From positions 1 to 49,903 of the forward strand of contig NZ_JAGGJP010000020.1 of the NCBI RefSeq assembly GCF_017872975.1: 49,903 nucleotides of DNA, read 5' to 3'. The position numbers and the translations under genes were made by a program. The stretch comes from Rubellimicrobium aerolatum. GTDB taxonomy: Bacteria; Pseudomonadota; Alphaproteobacteria; Rhodobacterales; Rhodobacteraceae. Positions within the stretch are counted from its first letter, which is position 1. Every line of letters starts with the position of its first letter. Below, in pieces: positions 7,311 through 16,600 of this stretch. The notes beneath the pieces are model-generated. The model was not told the DNA's origin, searched no databases, and saw only the letters and a list, made by a program, of their open reading frames with translations.

Positions 7311-7433
7311 TCAGGCGCCCCGGATGCGGGTGGCGGGGCCGAGGACCGTCGCGGGGGCGATGAGCCACAGGAGGTCCGGGGCGGGGAGGCGGCGCGGCGG
7401 GAGCTGCGCGAGACCGAGGCCGAGGCCGAGCAT
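7311..7433 (-). CDS. 40-residue hydrophobic/Pro-rich small protein coupled to the spike base protein gene
   Basis: The start codon overlaps the stop of the upstream gene as TGATG (shared A at 7433), a classic translational-coupling arrangement. The product begins MLGLGLGLAQLPPRR and ends PATRIRGA, with one short hydrophobic stretch (LLWLIAPATVL). I recall tiny proteins beginning with Gly-Leu repeats next to spike-base-protein genes in other Rhodobacterales; that is memory, not a search. The hairpin right after its stop supports it as the last gene of the unit. No function can be assigned. Confidence 0.45.
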   Translation of the reverse strand: MLGLGLGLAQLPPRRLPAPDLLWLIAPATVLGPATRIRGA

Positions 7434-7690
7434 CAGTCCCACCCGTACACGGTGGCGGTGGTGCCGGTCGCCCGCACCTTGGCGGGGCGCAGCGGCAGGA
7501 TCTGGCCGGCCTGCACCGCGTAGGTGAGGCGGGTGCCCTGCGCGTCCTCGATCACGAGGTCGCCGGCCGTCTGGCACCAGAGCGCGCGGGGGCGCGGGTC
7601 GATGGGCTGCGCGTCCGAGGGGACGATGGCGAAGTGACGCTCGCCGGGGCTGTCGAGGCCGCGCTGGTGGGTCGAGAAGTGGTCGGGCAT
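7433..7690 (-). CDS. Spike base protein, RCAP_Rcc01079 family (gene-transfer-agent head-spike type)
   Basis: An 85-residue small beta-rich protein with the family pattern: FSTHQRGLDSPGERHFAIVPSD near the N-terminus, a central RALWCQTAGDLVIED, and the closing GQILPLRPAKVRATGTTATVYG. In Rhodobacter capsulatus the homologue Rcc01079 belongs to the head-spike locus of the gene transfer agent, encoded away from the main structural cluster. That would also explain its isolation here among metabolic genes. GGAGGA lies 8 nt before the ATG. The gene is followed by a coupled 40-aa ORF and preceded by a bipartite 33-bp motif (7754-7786) that recurs at 41145-41177. A small phage-derived structural protein outside a GTA is the main alternative. 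Confidence 0.65.
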   Translation of the reverse strand: MPDHFSTHQRGLDSPGERHFAIVPSDAQPIDPRPRALWCQTAGDLVIEDAQGTRLTYAVQAGQILPLRPAKVRATGTTATVYGWD

Positions 7691-7753
7691 GAAAGGTCCT
7701 CCTGGTGGTTGCCTGCGAGCAAACTACCGGGGAGGGACGGACGGATTCCTACA

Positions 7754-7786
7754 GCAACGAACGCTCGGGGGGCGGTTCGCGCAACG
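7754..7786 (-). promoter_or_regulatory. Bipartite motif GCAACGAACGC-N11-TTCGCGCAACG, copy A (spike base protein gene)
   Basis: On the plus strand GCAACGAACGC (7754-7764) and TTCGCGCAACG (7776-7786) flank 11 nt. The motif ends 63 bp upstream of the spike-base-protein ATG. The same two half-sites with the same 11-nt gap occur at 41145-41177, and no other intergenic copy was seen in this window. A related TTCCGCAAC lies 25 nt further out (7801-7809). Similarity between the two loci continues on the gene-proximal side (TCCGTC at the same distance). It is probably an operator or activator site. Confidence 0.5.
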
Positions 7787-7837
7787 GGGGCCTGCGCCGT
7801 TTCCGCAACAGCGGGCGAGGCCCCTGCCCGTCCGGGG

Positions 7838-8986
7838 TCAGGCGTCGGCGGAGAAGGAAAACTCCATCCGGTGTAGATACTTGTCGCCCGGCCGCAGGGT
7901 GCTGTCCGGGAAATGCGGGTGATTCGGGGAGCCGGGGAACCGCTGGGTTTCGAGCGTGAAGCCCGCGAATCGCCGGAGAGGCGTGTCGTTCTTGCCACGG
8001 ATCGAATCGGTCAGGTAGCCGCCCGCGTAGAGCTGGACTCCGGGCTGGTCGGTCCGCAGGAGGAGGCGGCGGCCGGAGGCGGGATCGAGGGCCTCGGCGC
8101 AGGCGCGGAGGCCGTCGGCGTCGGTGGGATCGCCCAGGACCCAGTTGTGGTCGTAGCCGTTGCCGTAACCTGCGGTTGATTCCAGACCGGACTTGATCCC
8201 CGTGGACGGGGGCGGAGGGGCCGGTTCGGAGGTCTCAGGACCGGACTTGATCCCGGCGGGCTGGGGGTCGTCTCCCGTTCCGGTTGCGCCCAGACCGGAC
8301 ATATGCTGGCCGATGGGCTTGGGGGTCGTGAAGTCGAAGGGGGTGCCGGCGACGGCGCGGACCTCGCCGGTCGCGAGGAGCCCGGAATCGACGGGGGTGG
8401 TGAAGGGGGCGGCGAGGCGGAGGTGCTGGCCCAGCACGTCGCCCTGCCCCGCGAGGTTGAAGTAGGAGTGATGGACGATGTTGACGGGCGTCGGCGCGGT
8501 GGCGGTCGCCTCCATGGTGATGAGGAGGCGGGCGTCGGGGGTCAGCTCGTAGGTGGTGCGGAGATCGCAGGCGCCGGGATAGCCCATCTCGCCGTCGAGG
8601 GAGGTGGCGGTGAAGGTGGCGCGGGTGGCGGTCGCCTCGGCCAGAGTCCAGGTCTTGCGGTCGAAGCCGTCGCGGCCGCCGTGGAGGTGGTTGGGGCCTT
8701 CGTTCAGGTCGAGCTGGTGGTCGGTGCCGTCGAGCGTGAAGCGGCCCCGGCGGATGCGGTTGGCGTAGCGGCCGCAGGTCGCGCCGAAGTAGGTGGTCGT
8801 CGCGAGGTAGTCGTCGAGGGTGTCGAAGCCGAGCACGATGTCGGCGGTGCGGCCGTCGCGGCCGGGGACGTGGAGTTCCGTCAGGCGCGCGCCGTAGGTG
8901 ATGAGGCGGGCGCGGAGGCCGCCGTTCGAGAGCGTCACCGCCTGCACGATCTGGTCGCCGATGCGCCCGAACTCCGTGACCGCCAT
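7838..8986 (-). CDS. galM: Aldose 1-epimerase (galactose mutarotase)
   Basis: A 382-residue enzyme interconverting alpha and beta anomers of aldoses. Visible family features are NGGLRARLITYGARLTELHVPGRDG, the substrate-binding GATCGRYANRI and NEGPNHLHGG (catalytic-type His), the VNIVHHSYFNLAGQ active-site His, GYDHNWVLG, and the C-terminal FAGFTLETQRFPGSPNHPHFP with the catalytic Glu. An unusual Pro/Ser/Gly-rich insertion of about 36 residues sits between IGQHM and GYDHNW; it explains the extra length over the usual 340-350 residues. The ATG at 8986 follows a purine-rich GGGCAGGG. It lies 53 bp downstream of the AbrB-type gene and may be the distal gene of that operon. Confidence 0.93.
   Translation of the reverse strand: MAVTEFGRIGDQIVQAVTLSNGGLRARLITYGARLTELHVPGRDGRTADIVLGFDTLDDYLATTTYFGATCGRYANRIRRGRFTLDGTDHQLDLNEGPNHLHGGRDGFDRKTWTLAEATATRATFTATSLDGEMGYPGACDLRTTYELTPDARLLITMEATATAPTPVNIVHHSYFNLAGQGDVLGQHLRLAAPFTTPVDSGLLATGEVRAVAGTPFDFTTPKPIGQHMSGLGATGTGDDPQPAGIKSGPETSEPAPPPPSTGIKSGLESTAGYGNGYDHNWVLGDPTDADGLRACAEALDPASGRRLLLRTDQPGVQLYAGGYLTDSIRGKNDTPLRRFAGFTLETQRFPGSPNHPHFPDSTLRPGDKYLHRMEFSFSADA
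8183..8302 (-). repeat. Imperfect 54-bp tandem repeat inside galM
   Basis: A 16-bp core, GACCGGACTTGATCCC on the plus strand, occurs at about 8186 and about 8239. A shorter third copy (CAGACCGGAC) starts at 8291. The period is about 54 bp, or 18 codons. In protein it reads as MSGLGAT.., GIKSGPETSE.. and GIKSGLEST.., which forms the extra segment of GalM. Confidence 0.7.
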
Positions 8987-9039
8987 GCCCTGCCCTTTCC
9001 GGTTGCCGTGCCGGAGAGTTGGCGGCGGGGCGAGCGGTG

Positions 9040-10077
9040 TCAACGGCGGCGGAGCCAGCCCATGACGATCGGCGCCCCGAGCAGGACGAGGACGAGGCGC
9101 AGGAGGTGGTGGGTGACGACGTAGCCCAGCTCCGCCCCCGAGACGATGGCGAGGACCGTCATCTCGGCCTGCCCGCCGGGGGCGAAGGCGAGGAAGGCCT
9201 CGACCGGCGGGGCGAGGCCGAGGAGGAGGACGGCCTCGGCCACTGCGCCGGCGAGGATGGCGAGGATCAGCATGAACAGGGCGGAGAGGGCGATGGTGCG
9301 GCGCAGCTCGCGCAGCGTGACGCCGACGTAGTGGGTGCCGATGCCGAGGCCGATGAGGAACTGCGCGAGTTGCAGGGCCTCGCGCGGGGGGCGGTCGTGG
9401 ATGACGCCGGTGAGGGACAGGGGGAGCGTCAGGAGGAGCGGCCCGAGGATCGCCGCGCCGAACAGGCCGACGCGGCGGGCGGCCTGCCAGCCGAGGAGGG
9501 CGGCGGCGGCCATGATGGCGAGCTCGTGCGGCGGGATCGTGGTCGCCGCCGCGCCGAGCGGGCGGTCGAGGCGGACGCCGTAGAGGGTGGAGAGCAGGAT
9601 CGGCGCGACGGTGACGATCACCGCGACGCGGGTGGCGTGGATGAGGCCGAGGGCGCGGGCGTCGGCCCCGGCCTCCTGCCCGAAGAGCACCATGTCGGAG
9701 GCCCCGCCCGGCATGGCGGCGAAGAAGGAGGTCGCCGGGTCGAAGCCGCCGACGCGGCGGAAGAACGGGATGCCGACGAGGCCGATCAGCGCGACGTAGA
9801 GGGGGACGAGCGCCAGCGACAGCGACATCGCCGGAAGCTGGGCGAGGATCGCGGGCGTGATGGAGGCGCCGACCGCGACGCCGAGGATGGTGCGCGCGGC
9901 CTCGGAGGCGAGGCCGAGGCCCTTGAGCGGGGCTCCGAGGAGCGCCGCCAGCAGGCAGGCCAGCATGGGGCCGAAGAGGAAGGGGAGCGGGAGGTGGAGG
10001 GCGAGCGCCGCGCCGAGGCCCGCCAGCGCGACGGCGAGCGTGAGGAGGCGGCGGGCGGCTGGCCCCACGCGGGTCAC
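9040..10077 (-). CDS. AbrB family membrane protein (ammonia-monooxygenase-like, PF05145 type)
   Basis: A 345-residue very hydrophobic protein with about ten membrane segments in two internal repeats. Each repeat carries the family's Gly-rich membrane motif: PFLFGPMLACLLAALLG and FFAAMPGGASDMVLFGQEAGAD in the first half, AAILGPLLLTLPLSL and FLAFAPGGQAEMTVLAIVSGAELGYV in the second. The paired PGG-(A/Q)-(S/E)-(D/M)M motifs are diagnostic. Proteins of this family often sit next to tripartite tricarboxylate transporters, as here, but their function is not established. It is unrelated to the AbrB DNA-binding fold. Its start overlaps the ABM gene stop by 4 bp (ATGA). Confidence 0.87.
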   Translation of the reverse strand: MTRVGPAARRLLTLAVALAGLGAALALHLPLPFLFGPMLACLLAALLGAPLKGLGLASEAARTILGVAVGASITPAILAQLPAMSLSLALVPLYVALIGLVGIPFFRRVGGFDPATSFFAAMPGGASDMVLFGQEAGADARALGLIHATRVAVIVTVAPILLSTLYGVRLDRPLGAAATTIPPHELAIMAAAALLGWQAARRVGLFGAAILGPLLLTLPLSLTGVIHDRPPREALQLAQFLIGLGIGTHYVGVTLRELRRTIALSALFMLILAILAGAVAEAVLLLGLAPPVEAFLAFAPGGQAEMTVLAIVSGAELGYVVTHHLLRLVLVLLGAPIVMGWLRRR

Positions 10078-10379
10078 ACCCCGGCGGAGGCGAGCGCCTC
10101 CTCGGAGTGGGTGACCGCCGGGGGGGCGGCGAAGTGGGGGGAGACGAGCGCGCGCCAGCGGGCGAAGGACTCGGAGCCGCGGAACGTCTCGGTGTGGTCC
10201 TGGAGCGTCGCCCAGTCCACCAGGAGGCGGTAGAGGCCGGGGGATTCGATGACCCGGTGGAGGCGGACGCCGTGGCAGCCGGGGGAGGCGAGGAACAGGG
10301 GGATGGCCTCGGCCACGGCGGCTTCGAAGGCGGCCTCATGGCCGGGGGCGATGGCGAGCTCGGCGGTTTCGAGGATCAT
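10074..10379 (-). CDS. Antibiotic biosynthesis monooxygenase (ABM) domain protein
   Basis: A 101-residue single-domain dimeric ferredoxin-like fold. The ABM pattern is visible: ILETAELAIAPGHEAAFEAAVAEAIPLFLASPGCHGVRLHRVIESPGLYRLLVDWATLQDH, followed by FRGSESFARWRALVSPHFA. Such domains act on quinones, haem or aromatic polyketides, often without cofactor. It is embedded in the TctCBA-AbrB operon: 21 bp after tctA, with a 4-bp overlap into the AbrB-type gene. An aromatic or quinoid substrate for the cluster is thus plausible but unproven. Confidence 0.85.
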   Translation of the reverse strand: MILETAELAIAPGHEAAFEAAVAEAIPLFLASPGCHGVRLHRVIESPGLYRLLVDWATLQDHTETFRGSESFARWRALVSPHFAAPPAVTHSEEALASAGV

Positions 10380-10400
10380 GGGGGCGTTCCGGTTGGGGGG

Positions 10401-11897
10401 TCAGACGGCCTGATGCCGGCTGGCGCGGCGGCGCAGGACGTGGGGCAGGACCACCAGCAGCACGGCGATGAGCAGGAGGCCGAGGGCGATGGGGTGGGTC
10501 AGGAACACGGTGGCGTCGCCCTGGGAGATGGCCAGCGCCCGGCGGAACTGCTGTTCCGCCAGCGGCCCGAGGATCAGGCCGACGATGGCGGGGGCCACGG
10601 GCACGTCGAGGGCGCGCATCCCGAAGCCCACGAGGCCGATGATCCAGAGCATCGCCACGTCCACGAGGTTGTTGTTGAGCGTGTAGGCCCCCATCGTCGC
10701 GAAGACGAGGATGCCGCCGTAGAGCCAGGGGCGCGGGATCGCCAGGAGCCGGACCCAGACTCCGGCGAGCGGCAGGTTGAGGACCAGCAGCATGACGTTG
10801 CCGATGTAGAGGCTGGCGATCAGGCCCCAGACCAGCTCGGGCTGGCTGTCGAAGAGCGCGGGGCCGGGCTGGATGCCGTATTGCTGGAAGGCGGCGAGGA
10901 TGATGGCCGCCGTGGCCGAGGTGGGCAGGCCGAGCGCCAGGAGCGGGGCGAGCGTGCCGGCGGCGGAGGCGTTGTTGGCGGCCTCGGGGCCCGCGACGGC
11001 CTCGATGGCGCCGTGGCCGAACTCCTCGGGGTTCCGGGCGAGGCGCTTCTCGGTCAGGTAGCTGAGGAAGGTGGGGATCTCGGAGCCCCCCGCCGGCAGG
11101 ACGCCGATGGGGAAGCCGATCAGCGTGCCGCGCAGCCAGGGCTTCCAGGAGCGGGCCCAGTCCTCGCGGCTCATCCACATGGAGCCCTTGAGGGCCGAGA
11201 TCTCCTCGGGCTCGTGGCGCAGGCGCGCGGCGGTCCAGAGCGTCTCGCCCACGGCGAAGAGGCCGACGGCGACGATCACCACGTCGATGCCGTCCAGGAG
11301 CTCGCGCACGCCGAAGGTGAAGCGCATCTGGCCGGTCTGGAGGTCGATGCCGACAAGGCCGAGGGCGAGGCCGAGCATGAGGGAGAACACCCCGCGCGAG
11401 ACGGAATGGCCGAGGAGCGCGGTGACGGTGGTGAGCGCCAGGACCATGAGGGCGAAGTATTCGGCGGGGCCGAAGAGCAGCGCGAGCCGGACCATGAGCG
11501 GGGCGGCGAAGGTGAGCGCCAGCGTGCCGGCGGTGCCGGCCAGGAAGGAGCCGATGGCGGCGGTGGCGAGGGCCTGCGCGCCGCGCCCCTTGCGGGCCAT
11601 CTGGTTGCCGTCGATGGCGGTGACGATGGAGGCCGATTCGCCGGGCGTGTTGAGGAGGATGGAGGCGGTGGAGCCGCCATACATCGCGCCGTAGTAGATG
11701 CCGGCGAACATGATGAAGGCGGCGGTGGGGTCGGAGCCGTAGGTGACGGGCAGCAGCAGCGCGATGGTCAGCGCCGGGCCGATGCCGGGCAGCACGCCGA
11801 TGGCGGTGCCGAGCGTGACGCCGAGGAGCGACCACAGCAGGTTGAGCGGCGTCAGCGCGACGGCGAAGCCGTTGAGGAGGGCGGAAAGCGTGTCCAT
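10401..11897 (-). CDS. tctA: Tripartite tricarboxylate transporter, large permease TctA
   Basis: A 498-residue polytopic protein with the TctA hallmarks: [35 protein letters not shown] at the N-terminus, [35 protein letters not shown], and a second copy of the motif in the C-terminal half ([48 protein letters not shown]). About 11-12 membrane helices are expected. It works with TctB and the periplasmic TctC to take up carboxylates using an ion gradient. It is 24 bp after tctB. The transported acid is unknown; the neighbouring indolepyruvate oxidoreductase and ABM gene hint at an aromatic acid. Confidence 0.96.
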   Translation of the reverse strand: MDTLSALLNGFAVALTPLNLLWSLLGVTLGTAIGVLPGIGPALTIALLLPVTYGSDPTAAFIMFAGIYYGAMYGGSTASILLNTPGESASIVTAIDGNQMARKGRGAQALATAAIGSFLAGTAGTLALTFAAPLMVRLALLFGPAEYFALMVLALTTVTALLGHSVSRGVFSLMLGLALGLVGIDLQTGQMRFTFGVRELLDGIDVVIVAVGLFAVGETLWTAARLRHEPEEISALKGSMWMSREDWARSWKPWLRGTLIGFPIGVLPAGGSEIPTFLSYLTEKRLARNPEEFGHGAIEAVAGPEAANNASAAGTLAPLLALGLPTSATAAIILAAFQQYGIQPGPALFDSQPELVWGLIASLYIGNVMLLVLNLPLAGVWVRLLAIPRPWLYGGILVFATMGAYTLNNNLVDVAMLWIIGLVGFGMRALDVPVAPAIVGLILGPLAEQQFRRALAISQGDATVFLTHPIALGLLLIAVLLVVLPHVLRRRASRHQAV

Positions 11898-11921
11898 GGC
11901 GAGGGGTCCCGAAGGCAGGGC

Positions 11922-12410
11922 TCAGGCGATCAGGCCCAGGGCCACGAGGAGGGGCTCGATCCAGCGGCCCAGGGGCAGGCTGAGGCCGAGGAGCGTGTCG
12001 AAGACGAGGAAGACCAGCGCGGCGAGGACGAGGCCGATCAGGGCGTTCGCGACCCAGGCGCGGCCGCCGAAGCCGCGCGCCACGCCCATGAACAGGAGCG
12101 TGGCCGCGACGATCCAGCCCAGCCGTTCGAGCAGGAGCACGAAGAGGAGGAGCGTGCCGGCCACGGTCAGGACGGCCGGCCAGTCGATGGCGGGGATGGG
12201 CACGGCCGGGCTGGTGTTGGCCCAGGTGTCGTAGAGGAGGCGCAGCCCCACGCCGAGCAGGCCCAGCGCCACCAGGGCCGGGAAGGCCCCCGGCCCCACC
12301 ACGCTGCGCGCGGCGATGGCCGGGGCGGTCCAGGTGCCCCAGGCGATCACCCCCGCGAGGGCGCAGGCCACGAGTCCGAGGATCAGCTCCCCGATGCGGA
12401 AGGCGGTCAT
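11922..12410 (-). CDS. tctB: Tripartite tricarboxylate transporter, small permease TctB
   Basis: A 162-residue protein with four predicted membrane helices (about 9-25, 39-55, 77-96 and 117-140). The TctB pattern GPGAFPALVALGLLGVGLRLL follows the first helix. It is the poorly conserved small membrane subunit of the TTT system, and its identity is secured by its position between tctC (16 bp upstream) and tctA. Confidence 0.93.
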   Translation of the reverse strand: MTAFRIGELILGLVACALAGVIAWGTWTAPAIAARSVVGPGAFPALVALGLLGVGLRLLYDTWANTSPAVPIPAIDWPAVLTVAGTLLLFVLLLERLGWIVAATLLFMGVARGFGGRAWVANALIGLVLAALVFLVFDTLLGLSLPLGRWIEPLLVALGLIA

Positions 12411-12426
12411 GGCCTGCGGTCCCGGA

Positions 12427-13410
12427 TCAGAGGATGCCGGCGTCCGAGAGCGCGGTGCGGACCCGCTCCTCCTCCTCGGCGAGGAAGGTCGTGAACTCCT
12501 CGCCGGCGAGGTAGGTGTCGGTCCAGCCGCGTTCGGCCAAGGCGGCCTTCCAAGGCTCGGAGGCGACCATCGCGTCGATGGCGGCGGCGAGGGCGGCCCG
12601 GTCCTCCTCGGACATGGAGGGATGGGCGGCGATGCCGCGCCAGTTGACCACGGCGAGGTCCACGCCGCCTTCCTGGAAGGTCGGGATCTCGATGCCGGGG
12701 ATGCGCTCGGGCCCGGAGACGCCGAGGGCGCGCAGCTCCCCGGCCTCGATCTGGGGCGCGAACTCCTCGTAGCCGGAGATGCCGACGGTGGTCTGGCCGC
12801 CGAGGATGGAGGCCAGCACCTCGCCCCCGCCGGAGTGGACGACGTAGTTGATCTGGGTCGGGTCCACGCCCGCCGCCTTAGCGAAGAGCCCGGCGATCAC
12901 GTGGTCGATGCCGCCGATGTTGCCCCCCGCCCAGGAGACCGCGCCGGGATCGGCCTTCAGCGCCTCGACGAGGCCGGCGAGGTCCTGGATCGGGGAGTCG
13001 GCCGGGACCACGATCACGTCGTTCTCGCCCATCAGGCGGGCGACGGGCACGGTGTCGGCCAGCGTCAGGCCGGACTGGGTGGTGAGCACGCCGCCCACCA
13101 GCGCGAAGCCCATCACCAGGGCGGCGGGGCCGCGCGGGCTGGAGGTCACGAACTGGGCGAGGCCGACGGTGCCGCCGCCGCCGGCGACGTTCTCCACCTC
13201 GATCCCCGAGGCGAGGCCCTGCTCCTGCATCACGGTCTGGATGACGCGGGCGAGCTGGTCGTAGCCCGAGCCGGCGCTGGCCGGGGCCAGCAGCGACAGC
13301 GAGGGCAGCGGCTCGGGCGCGGCGTCCTGAGCGACGGCGGGCGCGAAGGCGGGCGCGGCCAGCAGGGTGGCGGTGGCGAGGACGGCGAAGGCGCGGCGGC
13401 TGAGGCGCAT
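12427..13410 (-). CDS. tctC: Tripartite tricarboxylate transporter substrate-binding protein TctC (Bug family)
   Basis: A 327-residue periplasmic binding protein. The N-terminus MRLSRRAFAVLATATLLAAP followed by AFAPAVAQD is a signal peptide with an arginine-rich n-region. The Bug fold is recognisable: LSLLAPASAGSGYDQLARVIQTVMQEQG, ENVAGGGGTVGLAQF, WAGGNIGGIDHVIAGLFAKAAGVDPTQINYVVHSGGGEVLASILGGQTTVGISGYEEFAPQIEAGELRALGVS. The conserved loops that contact carboxylate ligands are present. The start at 13410 is the only one giving an intact signal peptide. It is first of the tctCBA genes, 194 bp after the indolepyruvate oxidoreductase, so it may have its own promoter. Confidence 0.94.
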   Translation of the reverse strand: MRLSRRAFAVLATATLLAAPAFAPAVAQDAAPEPLPSLSLLAPASAGSGYDQLARVIQTVMQEQGLASGIEVENVAGGGGTVGLAQFVTSSPRGPAALVMGFALVGGVLTTQSGLTLADTVPVARLMGENDVIVVPADSPIQDLAGLVEALKADPGAVSWAGGNIGGIDHVIAGLFAKAAGVDPTQINYVVHSGGGEVLASILGGQTTVGISGYEEFAPQIEAGELRALGVSGPERIPGIEIPTFQEGGVDLAVVNWRGIAAHPSMSEEDRAALAAAIDAMVASEPWKAALAERGWTDTYLAGEEFTTFLAEEEERVRTALSDAGIL

Positions 13411-13604
13411 GGGGTGGTTCCCTCCCGAGGTGGCGGCGGCCTCGGGCGGGCCGCCTTGATGGTGGCGGGCACAATGCGGCGGCGGTTCGGGCGGGTCAAG
13501 CCGGGTCGGTTCAAGGCGCGCGGGCGGGGACGGCGGCCGGCCTCGCCCGCGTCGGATCGCCCGGCGCCCCACGGGGTCGCGGAGGGCGTCGAGGAAGGCC
13601 GCGT

Positions 13605-16600
13605 TCATTCGGCGGCCAGGGCGTGGGGGCTGGGAGGACGCGCGGGGCGGTCGAGGTCGGCGAGGAGGCGGGCGCGGGTCGTGGCGGCGGCCTCCATCGC
13701 GGCGGCCTTGACGGGACCGTAGCCGCGAATCTGGTTGGCGAGGTCGAGGAGCTGGAGCGCCGTGGGGGCATTGGCGTCGGTGAGGCGGGCGAGGACGAGG
13801 GCCACGTCGGATTCGTAGGTGGCGAGCAGGGCGCGCTCGGCCCGGCGTTCGGCGGTGCGGGCGAAGGGGTCGAAGGGGGTGCCGCGCAGGTGGCGGAGGC
13901 GCGCGAGGAGGCGGAGGACGGGGAAGATGCGGGGGCCGAACTCGCGCTTGGGCGGGCGGCCGTCGGGGCGGGAGGACCGGAGGCCGGGGGGGACGAGGTT
14001 GAGGGCGATGCGGGCGTCGCCCTCGAAGGCGTCGGCGAGGCCCTGACGGAACGCAGGGGCGGTCAGGAGGCGGGCGACCTCGTATTCGTCCTTGGGGGCG
14101 AGGAGGCGGGCGTAGCCGGTGGCCGTGGCGCGGGTGATCCGGTCGCGCATGGCGGGGTCGGAGAGGGTCCGCGTCCCCTGCCCCACCCTGTCCACCAGGG
14201 CGGCGTAGCGGGAGGCCAGGCGGCGGTCCTGGTAGGCGGTCAGGTGGGCGCGGCGGTGGGCGACGATCTCCGGGATGGTCATGTCGTCCTGCGCGCGGCC
14301 GGGGGGCCGGGGGCGCGGCAGGCGGGCGGTGTCGTGGGCCAGGAGGCGGCCCCAGGCGAAGGCGTCGAGGTTGGCCGGCACGGCGACGCCGTTGAGGCGG
14401 ATCGCGTCCTCGATGGCGGCGCGGGAGACGGGGACGAGGCCCATCTGCCAGGCATGGCCGAGGAGGAGGATGTTGGCGGCGATCTCGTCCCCCGCGACGG
14501 CGAGGCCGGCGGCGGTGAAGTCGTGGAGGTGCGCGGCGCGCAGGTGGCTGCGGAGGAGCGATTCGGTGTCGCGTTGGCGGAAGTCGAGGTCGCGGTCGAG
14601 GACGAAGCCGGCGACGGGGACGAGGTGGGTGTTGACCACGCCCACGGTGCGGGCGGGGTCGCAGAGGAGCGCGGCCTCCTTGGACACCGCGACGACGGTG
14701 TCGGCGGCCAGCAGCAGGTCGGCGGCGCCGGTGACGATGCGCGGCTCGGTCAGCGGGCGGTCGCCGGGGCCGAGGCGGATGTGGCTGAGGACCGCCCCGC
14801 CCTTCTGCGCGAGGCCCGCCATGTCGAGCACCATGGGCGAGAGGCCGTCGAGATGGGCGGCCATGCCGAGCACCGCGCCGATGGTGAGGACGCCGGTGCC
14901 GCCCACCCCGGCGACGGCGATGTTCCAGGGGCGGTCCAAGGGCGCGCGCGGGGGATCGGGGAGGTCGGAGGCGTCGGGCGGCGCGGCGGGGGCGAGGCGG
15001 CGGGGGCGGCCGCCGCGCACGGTGACGAAGGAGGGGCAGAAGCCCTTGAGGCAGGAAACGTCCTTGTTGCAGGAGCTTTGGTTGATGCGGCGCTTGCGGC
15101 CCATCTCGGTCTCCAGCGGCTCGATGGCGACGCAGTTGGACTGGGCGGAGCAGTCGCCGCAGCCCTCGCAGACCTCGGGGGAGATCCAGAGGCGGAGGTC
15201 GGGGTCGGGGAGCGTGCCACGCTTCCTCCGCCGGCGCTTCTCGGCGGCGCAGGTCTGGACGTAGATCAGGGCGGTGACGCCGGGGAGGTCGCGCAGCTCG
15301 CGCATCGTGGCTTCGAGGGCGTCGCGGGGGCGGAGGATCGTGCCGGGCGCGAGGGTGGCGGGGTCGAAGGATTCGGGGGTCTCGGCGAGGAGGCGGATCG
15401 TGGCCACCCCCTCGGCGTGGAGCAGGTGGGTCAGCCGCTCGGGCGTCAGCGGGCCGTCGAGGGGCTGGCCGCCGGTCATGGCGACGGCGTCGTTCCAGAG
15501 GATCTTGTAGGTGATGCGGGTGCCCGCCGCGACGGCCTGGCGGATGGCGAGGTGGCCGGAATGGTGGAAGGTGCCGTCGCCGAGGTTGGCGAAGCGGTGG
15601 GGTTCGTCGGTGTAGCGGGAGAGCGCGGTCCAGGGGACGCCCTCGCCGCCCATGTGGGTGATGGTCTCCGTGCTGCGGTCCATCCACTGCGCCATGTAGT
15701 GGCAGCCGATCCCCGCCATGGCGGTGGAGCCCTCCACGACGCGCGTGGAGGCGTTGTGCGGGCAGCCGGCGCAGTACCACGGCTGGCGGAGCACGGGGGG
15801 CTGGTGCTCGGTCATGGCACGTTCGAGGCGCTCCAGGCGCTCGGCGCGCTCGGCGATGCGGGCGCGCAGGTCGTCGGGGAGGCCGTTGGCGAGGAGGCGG
15901 TCGGCGATGGCGCGGGCGACCTGGGCCACCGTCAGGCCCGCCGAGAGGTGCAGGAAGGGGCGGTCCCTGTGGTCGAACTTGCCGACGATGCGGGGGCGCA
16001 CGTCGGCCCGCCAGTTGAAGAGCTGCTGCTTGATCTGGTGCTCGATGATCTCGCGGCGCTCCTCGACCACGAGGACTTCATCGAGGCCCATGGAGAAGGC
16101 GCGGACGCCCTCGGGCTCCAGGGGCCAGGGCATCCGCACCTTGCAGATGCGGACGCCGATGCGGTGCAGCTCGGGGGCGCCGAGGCCCAGCTCGCGCAGG
16201 GCCTGGTCCACGTCCTCGTAGGCCTTGCCGGAGGCGATGAGGCCGAAGCGGGCGTGGGGGGTGTCGAAGGTCACCTCGTCCACCCGGTTCGCGCGGGCGA
16301 AGGCGCGGGCGGCGTAGCCCTTCCATTCCTGCAGACGCTCGTCCTGCACGAGCGGCGGGTCGGGCCAGCGGATGTTGAGGCCGCCGGGGGGAAGCTCGAA
16401 GTCGGGAAGGACGAACCGGCGGGATTCGGGGGCAAGGTCCACGGTGGCGGTGGTCTCGACCGTCTCGGAGATGACCTTGAAGCCGACCCAGCAGCCGGAG
16501 AAGCGCGACATGGCGATGCCGAGGAGGCCGAGGGGGAGGAACTCGTGGATGGAGGAGGGGTAGAGCACCGGCATGAGCGCCGAGATGAAGGCGTGGTCGG

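Noticed and set aside
7311-7837. A prophage remnant around the spike base protein
   Set aside because: No integrase, terminase, capsid or repeat borders are seen. A single spike-type gene with its own motif fits a dispersed GTA locus better.
10107-12494. 795-codon plus-strand open frame opposite tctA/tctB
   Set aside because: Antisense shadow of the transporter genes; no Shine-Dalgarno and no recognisable domain.
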